A DNA stretch of 30,620 bases from an uncultured Eubacteriales bacterium. Its GTDB lineage: Bacteria; Bacillota; Clostridia; UBA1381; UMGS1253. The stretch spans positions 1 through 30,620 of the forward strand of contig CABUKE010000015.1 of NCBI GenBank assembly GCA_902492065.1, read 5' to 3'. This document shows positions 25,286 to 30,620 of this stretch, one piece after another (position 1 is the stretch's first letter; each line of letters starts with the position of its first letter). The notes under the pieces are model-generated. The model saw only the letters and a program-made list of their open reading frames with translations. It was not told the origin of the DNA and ran no database searches. A program made the translations under genes and the position numbers.

Positions 25286-26338
25286 ATGGCTGAAACAACA
25301 TCGGAAAAGAAAAAGGCGCTGGACGCCGCGCTGACAGGGATTCGTAAGCAGTTTGGCGAAGGCTCAATCATGAAGCTTGGTGAAAGCGCGAAAACAAATA
25401 TTGACGTCATCCCGACCGGCTCTATGAGCCTTGACCTCGCGCTCGGGATTGGCGGGTTGCCGCGCGGCAGGATTGTGGAGATTTATGGGCCGGAGTCGTC
25501 GGGCAAGACGACGCTGACGCTCCATGTCGTAGCGGAAGCGCAGAAGTTGGGCGGTGAGGTCGCGTTTATTGACGCGGAACACGCGCTCGACCCAGAATAT
25601 GCGAAACACCTCGGCGTAGACATTGACAATTTGCTCGTAGCGCAGCCCGACACGGGCGAGCAGGCGCTCGAAATCATGGAGGCGCTGGTGCGCAGCGGTG
25701 CAATTGACGTTGTTGTGGTCGACTCGGTAGCCGCGCTCGTGCCGCGCGCAGAGATTGACGGCGAGATGGGCGATTCGCACGTTGGATTGCACGCGCGTCT
25801 GATGTCGCAGGCGCTCCGGAAGCTGGCGGGTATCCTCAACAAATCGAATACGATTGCCATTTTCATCAACCAGCTCCGCGAGAAGGTGGGTGTGGTATAC
25901 GGCAATCCGGAAACGACGACGGGCGGCCGCGCGCTTAAGTTCTACGCTTCGGTGCGGCTCGATATCCGCAGAGTTGAGGCAATCAAGAACGGCTCGGAGA
26001 TCATCGGCAACCGCACGCGTGTCAAGGTGGTTAAAAATAAGGTCGCGCCGCCGTTTAAAGAGGCGGAGTTCGACATCCTGTATGGCCAGGGAATCTCCAA
26101 AGAGGGGAACATTCTCGACGTGGCGACATCGCTCGATATTATTCAAAAGAGTGGATCTTGGTTTTCCTACAATGGAGAGCGGCTCGGGCAGGGACGCGAC
26201 AATGTACGCAAGTATATGATTGAAAACCCGGCGTTCACGGCGGATATTGAGGCGCAAATCCGCGAGAAGCTCAATTTGGCCCAATCGGAACGGATTGATG
26301 AGGAGGGTGTAACGCCGCTTGGAAAGCCGAAAAAATAA
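25286..26338 (+). CDS. recA: Recombinase RecA
   Basis: The 350-residue protein forms filaments on single-stranded DNA, drives homologous recombination and stimulates LexA cleavage in the SOS response. Walker A is GPESSGKTT (68-76), Walker B VVVVDSVAAL follows, and the L2 region has GRALKFYASVRLDIRR. The acidic C-terminus of many RecAs is replaced by a short, mixed tail ending in PLGKPKK. The ATG at 25286 has AAAGGTGGGG upstream. A longer frame beginning at 25265 would start within the SOS box and is rejected. The exonuclease gene follows after 25 bases. Confidence 0.98.
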   Translation: MAETTSEKKKALDAALTGIRKQFGEGSIMKLGESAKTNIDVIPTGSMSLDLALGIGGLPRGRIVEIYGPESSGKTTLTLHVVAEAQKLGGEVAFIDAEHALDPEYAKHLGVDIDNLLVAQPDTGEQALEIMEALVRSGAIDVVVVDSVAALVPRAEIDGEMGDSHVGLHARLMSQALRKLAGILNKSNTIAIFINQLREKVGVVYGNPETTTGGRALKFYASVRLDIRRVEAIKNGSEIIGNRTRVKVVKNKVAPPFKEAEFDILYGQGISKEGNILDVATSLDIIQKSGSWFSYNGERLGQGRDNVRKYMIENPAFTADIEAQIREKLNLAQSERIDEEGVTPLGKPKK

Positions 26339-26363
26339 GGGCAGATAAGAAGGTAACGGATTC

Positions 26364-27329
26364 ATGGAATACGTCATTTTGGACCTTGAATGGAACCAGC
26401 CTGTGTCAAAGGAGAGCTATCCGTACAGGAGCATCGGTGACCGGATGGCAAATGAGATTATTCAGATTGGTGCTTACAAGGTCTCAGAGGAACGGAAAAT
26501 TACAGACAGCTTTTGTACCTATGTGCGTCCAAAGTATTATAAAAGGCTGAACAGTGTTGTGAAACGCCTTACGAATATCGACAAGGAAGCGGTGCTGGCC
26601 GGGAAGGAATTCCCGGAGGCGGCAGCGCTTTTCCGTGCGTGGTGTCCGCCGGGGGCGGTAATCTTTACGTGGGGGAGCGACGACATCTATGTGATGAAGC
26701 AGAACCTCGAGTTTTACGGGATTGACCCGTCGTTTATCAGTCAATGGTACGACCTGCAAATCATGTTTTCAACGTCGTTTTTGGGCGAAAGAGCACAGAA
26801 GTCGCTGAGTTTTGCGCTCGACTACTTTGATATCAAAGAGGAGGCGACAAAGAAGCTCCATGATGCACTCGACGACGCGTACTATACAGCGCAGATTTTT
26901 TTGCGCCATGAGATTGGCGCGTGTATGGAGTCGTATCCTGCCGAATGCCGCTTCCAGACGCTGTGGAGCGAGCTTTCCGATACGGAGTACGGCGCGTTTT
27001 ATTCCAAACGGAAAGCGATGGAAAACCGTGCTGTGTCGCAGGTGTTGTGCCCGGATTGCGGCGAAGAATTGAAGAAAGTGGGGACATGGGTGCAGCAGAA
27101 CGGTAAGTATGTGTGCGTTGCTTCCTGTGAGGAACATGGCGAGTTTGTGTCGCGTGTGAAAATCAACAAACATCTGGACGGAAAGTTTTACGTCAACAAG
27201 GTCACAAGACGGGAAGAAGAACAAGTCCGTGAGAGCATTAAGGCGCGGTCTATGGCGCAGGTAAAGCAGCCCGGGCATAAAAGACGCAGGCGTAAAAAGG
27301 CAAAAGCGGAGAAGATAAAAGTGGGATAA
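26364..27329 (+). CDS. DEDDh 3'-5' exonuclease with zinc ribbon and basic tail
   Basis: The 321-residue product is a DnaQ-like exonuclease of the ERI-1/KapD-like group, acting on RNA or single-stranded DNA ends. The DEDDh residues are visible: Asp7 and Glu9 (LDLEW), an Asp at 106-107 (TWGSDD), His166 and Asp170 or 171 (HDALDDA). After the nuclease domain (1 to about 185) comes a CxxC...C-x3-C zinc-ribbon-like segment (Cys229, 232, 251, 255). The end is strongly basic (residues 305-321, KRRRRKKAK), which could bind nucleic acid. It lies 25 bases after recA and is probably co-transcribed, so a repair or RNA-processing role is possible but not shown. Confidence 0.85.
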   Translation: MEYVILDLEWNQPVSKESYPYRSIGDRMANEIIQIGAYKVSEERKITDSFCTYVRPKYYKRLNSVVKRLTNIDKEAVLAGKEFPEAAALFRAWCPPGAVIFTWGSDDIYVMKQNLEFYGIDPSFISQWYDLQIMFSTSFLGERAQKSLSFALDYFDIKEEATKKLHDALDDAYYTAQIFLRHEIGACMESYPAECRFQTLWSELSDTEYGAFYSKRKAMENRAVSQVLCPDCGEELKKVGTWVQQNGKYVCVASCEEHGEFVSRVKINKHLDGKFYVNKVTRREEEQVRESIKARSMAQVKQPGHKRRRRKKAKAEKIKVG

Positions 27330-27353
27330 CCCCCTGTTAAAAAATACAATTTG

Positions 27354-27379
27354 CCGTGCAGATTTCTGCACGGTTTTTT
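27354..27379 (+). terminator. Terminator of the recA-exonuclease unit
   Basis: An eight-base perfect stem CCGTGCAG/CTGCACGG (27354-27361 with 27366-27373) with a four-base loop runs into six T residues. Confidence 0.9.
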
Positions 27380-27417
27380 GTGTTGTAAAAATGAATAAAA
27401 ACAAAGCGGAAAAACTG

Positions 27418-27470
27418 TCAAAAAGTCTATGGAAAACTTTTTGAAAACCTATTGACTATTTTCAAAAAGT
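27418..27470 (+). promoter_or_regulatory. Operator-like inverted repeat at the MFS promoter
   Basis: The 12-base arms ACTTTTTGAAAA (27436-27447) and TTTTCAAAAAGT (27459-27470) are perfect reverse complements, 11 bases apart. They enclose the -35 box and part of the spacer. A third half-site, TCAAAAAGT, occurs at 27418-27426. A dimeric regulator bound here would occlude RNA polymerase. Confidence 0.6.
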
Positions 27471-27479
27471 GTTTATACT
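27452..27479 (+). promoter_or_regulatory. Promoter of the MFS transporter gene
   Basis: TTGACT (27452-27457) and TATACT (27474-27479) are separated by 16 bases, 34 bases before the start codon. Confidence 0.75.
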
Positions 27480-27513
27480 TATACACGCTATCTTTAAAAA
27501 TTGGGGGATTCTT

Positions 27514-28863
27514 ATGCCGGGCATATTTAGGAAAATCTTTTACAACGACTCGGAAATCACAGAAAAGCAGTACCGTTTGTCCCGTAACTTTTTCATTGTG
27601 GAGGCCATGTGCTCGAGCCCGGTTACAACGCTGGTTTCGGGGTCGTACCTTGCCGGACTGTTCGCCTATCTTGGCGCGTCTGAGGCGGTCAGCAGCATCA
27701 TTATGTCGGTTGTCGCGCTTGCCGGACTGGTACAGTTTACATCTCCGCTTGTAGCGGAACGGTTGCAGCGCAGAAAACTGCTCTCAACCTCGTTTGCAGC
27801 ATTTCACAGGCTCTCTCTCGTGCTAATCATGCTTGCACCCGTTCTGTTCGACAACAAGCTGCTTGCGTTGGGCGTCGCGGCTGTGCTCTATCTGGCGGGA
27901 AACTTTGCCAACGCGTTTATTTCGCCGATGTATTCTGTATGGGTTGTCAGTATTTTGCCGGAGCAAATCCGCGGGAAATATTTTGGGATTAAGGACGCGT
28001 TTACGAATATCTCCTGTGCGCTTCTGTCTTATGCCGGCGGAATGATTCTGGATACGTACACGGCGGCGGGGGACCAGCGGATGGGCTTTTTCTGGGTCGG
28101 CGTGCTTGTCTTAGTGATAGCGGTCATTGATATCTGCTGCTTTTTGCCGGTGCGTGAGCCGGTTCAGGAAAAGGCGCGGGAAAAAATCAACTTGAAAGAT
28201 ATCTTTACGAAACCGTTTCGGAACGCCGGGTTCCGGCCTGTGTTGATTATCAATATTTTTTACCAGTCGGCATTGTACTTGTCACAGGCGTTTTTCGCAA
28301 TTTTTCAGGTGTCGCGGTTGGGTCTGAGTTATGAGCTGATTGGGCTGACCACGTGTGTAAACATCGGTCTGCGCACGCTTCTTGCGCCTGTGTGGGGACG
28401 GATTGCCAGTGAACGGTCGTGGTTTTTTTCCACTCGTTTTTCTCTGTTGGTATTGCTTTTAAGCTGGTTTATCTGGGTCTTTATCACGGTGGACAATGTG
28501 TTTTGGATGGTGTGGGTTGCAACGGTAATTTCTGCTGTGGCATGGGCGGGGATTGGCCTGTCTCTGTTTGGATTGCAGTTTGCCCTCGCGCCAAAGGAAA
28601 ACACAAGTGTATACATATCGTGCAACAACGCCATGGCTGGCGTGGTCGGATTTATAGCGAGTCTGGCAGGGTCGGCGTTTATCGGAGCTACGAATGGCTA
28701 TTCGTTTTCAATCGGCTCGTTTGTTATCTGTGACATGCAGTTGTTATTTATTGCTTCAACTGTACTGGGCGCGCTGTGCGTCTGGTATATCAGCCGCCTT
28801 GAGAAGCGGCTGAAGCGAAACGCATTGGTGCAAAAGGAAGAAAAGGAACCGGCTTTGATTTAA
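27514..28863 (+). CDS. MFS transporter
   Basis: The 449-residue product is a polytopic membrane protein with about 12 hydrophobic segments, in two halves split by a charged loop around residues 215-235 (REPVQEKAREKINLKD). Features typical of the major facilitator superfamily include a conserved basic loop after the second or third helix (VAERLQRRK). The basic tail ends in KRLKRNALVQKEEKEPALI. The substrate is not recognisable; the family spans drug efflux and sugar or metabolite transport. The start at 27514 is chosen for its TTGGGGGATT site. The promoter and operator-like repeat upstream suggest regulated expression. It converges on the tRNA-Leu and shares a terminator with it. Confidence 0.85.
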   Translation: MPGIFRKIFYNDSEITEKQYRLSRNFFIVEAMCSSPVTTLVSGSYLAGLFAYLGASEAVSSIIMSVVALAGLVQFTSPLVAERLQRRKLLSTSFAAFHRLSLVLIMLAPVLFDNKLLALGVAAVLYLAGNFANAFISPMYSVWVVSILPEQIRGKYFGIKDAFTNISCALLSYAGGMILDTYTAAGDQRMGFFWVGVLVLVIAVIDICCFLPVREPVQEKAREKINLKDIFTKPFRNAGFRPVLIINIFYQSALYLSQAFFAIFQVSRLGLSYELIGLTTCVNIGLRTLLAPVWGRIASERSWFFSTRFSLLVLLLSWFIWVFITVDNVFWMVWVATVISAVAWAGIGLSLFGLQFALAPKENTSVYISCNNAMAGVVGFIASLAGSAFIGATNGYSFSIGSFVICDMQLLFIASTVLGALCVWYISRLEKRLKRNALVQKEEKEPALI

Positions 28864-28887
28864 AAGTTGGCAGTGTGTTGCGCATGT

Positions 28888-28918
28888 AAAAATGCCCGCT
28901 CATAGAGCGGGCATTTTT
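28888..28918. terminator. Bidirectional terminator between MFS gene and tRNA-Leu
   Basis: 14-base perfect arms (28888-28901 and 28905-28918, GC-rich core with T tracts facing outward on both strands) surround a three-base loop. The flanking transcription units converge. Confidence 0.85.
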
Positions 28919-28921
28919 ACA

Positions 28922-28938
28922 GCAGTGGACTCCACTGC
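28922..28938. other. Short hairpin beside the tRNA-Leu 3' end
   Basis: Eight-base perfect arms GCAGTGGA/TCCACTGC flank a single base. It lies between the tRNA 3' end and the terminator and may be a processing signal; no T run is attached. Confidence 0.4.
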
Positions 28939-28942
28939 GATA

Positions 28943-29031
28943 TGGTGCTCGAGGCCGGGATCGAACCGGCACGGGAATCACTTCCCACGGGATTTTAAGT
29001 CCCGGGCGTCTGCCTGTTCCGCCACTCGAGC
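28943..29031 (-). tRNA. tRNA-Leu (anticodon UAA)
   Basis: The minus strand reads as an 89-base class II tRNA with CCA encoded. The seven-base acceptor stem GCTCGAG pairs with CTCGAGC, followed by discriminator A and CCA. The anticodon loop CTTAAAA has TAA, so it reads UUA codons. A long variable arm (about TGGGAAGTGATTCCC) is typical of tRNA-Leu, and the T loop is TTCGATC. A promoter is seen at 29051-29079. Confidence 0.95.
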
Positions 29032-29050
29032 AGGAATTTCATACTTGATT

Positions 29051-29079
29051 ATATTACCATAAAATATGCAGAGAGTCAA
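29051..29079 (-). promoter_or_regulatory. Promoter of tRNA-Leu
   Basis: On the minus strand TTGACT (29079-29074) and TAATAT (29056-29051) are separated by 17 bases, in the gap between the FAD oxidoreductase stop and the tRNA. No terminator was seen between them, so readthrough from the oxidoreductase is possible. Confidence 0.6.
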
Positions 29080-29097
29080 TACATTTTCACAGATAAA

Positions 29098-30408
29098 TCA
29101 CGGAACAATGCAGTCAGCATCGGACAAAATGGATTTTAATTCCGGAATGTCGATTTCTCGAATGTCAACGCCACGGCGCAGGGCAAGTGCAGCCGCGCTG
29201 CCGGCGGCCTGCCCCATAGCCATGCAGGGAGCTTTTACGCGCAGGCCGGAGTTGGATAGCCGGTCGGAAGAAACACAGCGTCCCGCAACCAGAAAATTGT
29301 CCAGTCCACGGACAATAAGCGCACGCAGCGGAACTGTCGGAACATGGTCTTTATCTAAAAAGATATTGTGTACCCGTTCGTCGGCAACAGATGCATGCTG
29401 GTGCAAATCAACGGGATAATACGCATAGCAAACACTATCGTCCCATATACGAGCCTGTACATAATCGTCAACGGTGATATAGGTATCACACAAAATCCGT
29501 CTTGTTTCCCTGTAGGCTACGCCGTTGCTGAGATATTCGATAGAAAAATCTTTAAAGCCCGGTAGCTGCCTAATCCAATTGGCAATCCGCGCAAGGGAGC
29601 GGCGGCCTTCTATTTCAATAGACTCTGCTTTTTGTTCATAGGCAGCATCAATTTCAACATGGTTGATATTATCTCCATGGTGTGTCATGATTTCCCGTGG
29701 GTCGCCTGTTGCGCCGGGCCAGAAATCACTTTTACAAAGCGTTCCCTTTTCAAGCTGATGGAGAAAACTTTCCCTCATCTGCTCTTCTGTAAGGGAATCG
29801 GCGCTAAATGTGGAAGGAATAAAACGGAGCGTACCGGGCTGGAGCGTACCAGTAAGCGGATCACCCAGCTCGTATTCTGCGCCTGCGCAGACAGCAGCAT
29901 CGCCGTCGCCGGTACAGTCTATGACGTATTTTGCCCGCACAGCAAAAAGTGCGCCCTTTTTTGCACAGATGATGAGCCAGGCAGAATCCTCGCAGCGTAC
30001 ATCAACAATGGTTGTGCCGAATAAAAGCGTTACATTATTTTCTAAACACATGGTATCCATGAGTGAGGCAGCCATTGGAATATTGACTTTGACACCTTGG
30101 CTGCTATGCGACACACCACCCTGGAAAATGGGGAAATCTGCATAGCCCATTTTATTCAGCCGGGACGCGAACTCCCAGCCGATTCCACGGATCACAGGCC
30201 GGTCATCAGCATAAAAGAGCGCCATGTCGTTATTGCCGCCGACTGTCATAACGCCGCCTAACATGTTATTTTTTTCAATTATACAGGTTTTTGCACCCAT
30301 GCGTGATGCTGCAATGGATGCACAAAAGCCGGCGACACCGCCGCCGCAGACTGCAATATCAAGTTCATATGTACAAGGGATGGTTGCAGAATATTGGAGC
30401 AGCGCCAT
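29098..30408 (-). CDS. FAD-dependent oxidoreductase
   Basis: The 436-residue product is an FAD-binding oxidoreductase of the group with an N-terminal Rossmann fold (PF12831-like). The dinucleotide motif is GGGVAG (22-27), followed by Glu45 (CIIEK), which would bind the ribose of the adenine nucleotide. CTGDGDAAVCAGAEYELGD is a later family block (about 170-190), and the C-terminus has ARCVSSDRLSNSGLRVKAPCMAMGQAAGSAAAL. No membrane segment or signal is seen. The substrate is unknown; relatives act on small organic compounds. AGAAGG lies before the ATG. It is transcribed alone from a strong promoter at 30453-30481. Confidence 0.85.
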   Translation of the reverse strand: MALLQYSATIPCTYELDIAVCGGGVAGFCASIAASRMGAKTCIIEKNNMLGGVMTVGGNNDMALFYADDRPVIRGIGWEFASRLNKMGYADFPIFQGGVSHSSQGVKVNIPMAASLMDTMCLENNVTLLFGTTIVDVRCEDSAWLIICAKKGALFAVRAKYVIDCTGDGDAAVCAGAEYELGDPLTGTLQPGTLRFIPSTFSADSLTEEQMRESFLHQLEKGTLCKSDFWPGATGDPREIMTHHGDNINHVEIDAAYEQKAESIEIEGRRSLARIANWIRQLPGFKDFSIEYLSNGVAYRETRRILCDTYITVDDYVQARIWDDSVCYAYYPVDLHQHASVADERVHNIFLDKDHVPTVPLRALIVRGLDNFLVAGRCVSSDRLSNSGLRVKAPCMAMGQAAGSAAALALRRGVDIREIDIPELKSILSDADCIVP

Positions 30409-30452
30409 AGTATAACCTTCTTTATAAACAAAAATATTATCTTGTTATCTCA

Positions 30453-30481
30453 ATTATAAGGATATCATGAAACAATGTCAA
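30453..30481 (-). promoter_or_regulatory. SigA-type promoter of the FAD oxidoreductase gene
   Basis: On the minus strand TTGACA (30481-30476) and TATAAT (30458-30453) are separated by 17 bases, upstream of the AGAAGG ribosome binding site. Confidence 0.85.
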
Positions 30482-30612
30482 TGAGATTTTTTTGACTGTG
30501 AGTAAAATGTAAAAACACGTAACTTTTGTAGGTTTTCCGGCGTTTTATTGGGCTTCGAAAAGCAATCAAAAAGGGCGGTCTACAAAAAAATATAAAAAAG
30601 ACAAAAAAAAGC

Positions 30613-30618
30613 TTGACA
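30613..30618 (+). promoter_or_regulatory. Possible -35 box of a gene beyond the right edge
   Basis: TTGACA at the last bases of the window sits after an A-rich stretch (30583-30610). The -10 box would lie outside the window, so this is only a hint that a plus-strand gene begins to the right, divergent from the FAD oxidoreductase. Confidence 0.35.
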
Positions 30619-30620
30619 AG

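Noticed and set aside
24086..26377. Minus-strand open frames of 337-361 codons opposite cinA and recA
   Set aside because: They are antisense shadows of two conserved genes and have no ribosome binding site or family match.

Overview
This window looks like a chromosomal segment from a low-to-moderate GC Gram-positive bacterium, most likely a member of the Clostridia (Bacillota). The evidence is AGGAGG-type ribosome binding sites, SigA-like TTGACA/TATAAT promoters with 17-bp spacers, a Firmicutes-type LexA box at recA, an ECF transporter module, a copper-amine-oxidase-type stalk domain on a secreted protein, and DUF5711/CvpA/TIGR04086-type membrane proteins. No genus can be assigned from the sequence alone. 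Most of the window is housekeeping. No CRISPR array, prophage, transposase or complete defence system was found.

Left part (1-3794): three minus-strand genes. They encode a secreted protein with a stalk domain (3632-2037), a D-2-hydroxyacid dehydrogenase with an atypical glycine motif, and a short Gfo/Idh/MocA oxidoreductase. A divergent promoter pair at 3663-3763 separates them from yajC. Next on the plus strand come yajC and a four-helix TIGR04086-type membrane protein. They are followed by a 316-bp non-coding palindromic element with perfect 26-bp terminal inverted repeats (4777-5092). Beside the element is a previously uncalled 53-codon ribbon-helix-helix regulator gene on the minus strand (5276-5115).

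Middle (5400-13840): proS on the plus strand converges on a minus-strand cluster of an ApgM-like phosphoglycerate mutase, metG, alaS and a HIT protein. That cluster starts from a clear promoter at 13640-13668. An 18-bp inverted repeat lies just downstream of its -10 box.

Right of 13770: a long plus-strand run holds an rRNA-type methyltransferase, ecfA1-ecfA2-ecfT, truA, a DUF5711-like protein, CvpA, rho, a cysteine desulfurase, thiI and cinA. RecA follows with its own promoter and LexA box, then a DEDDh exonuclease with a zinc ribbon. This run joins vitamin uptake, tRNA modification (pseudouridine by TruA, 4-thiouridine by ThiI plus the desulfurase), transcription termination and DNA repair. 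A strong terminator ends it.

Right end: an MFS transporter on the plus strand has a promoter overlapped by a perfect 12-bp inverted repeat. It converges on a tRNA-Leu(UAA) and an FAD-dependent oxidoreductase on the minus strand. The window ends in a possible -35 box for a gene beyond the edge. The best candidates for something new are the palindromic element with its neighbouring RHH gene, and the operator-like repeat at the MFS gene.
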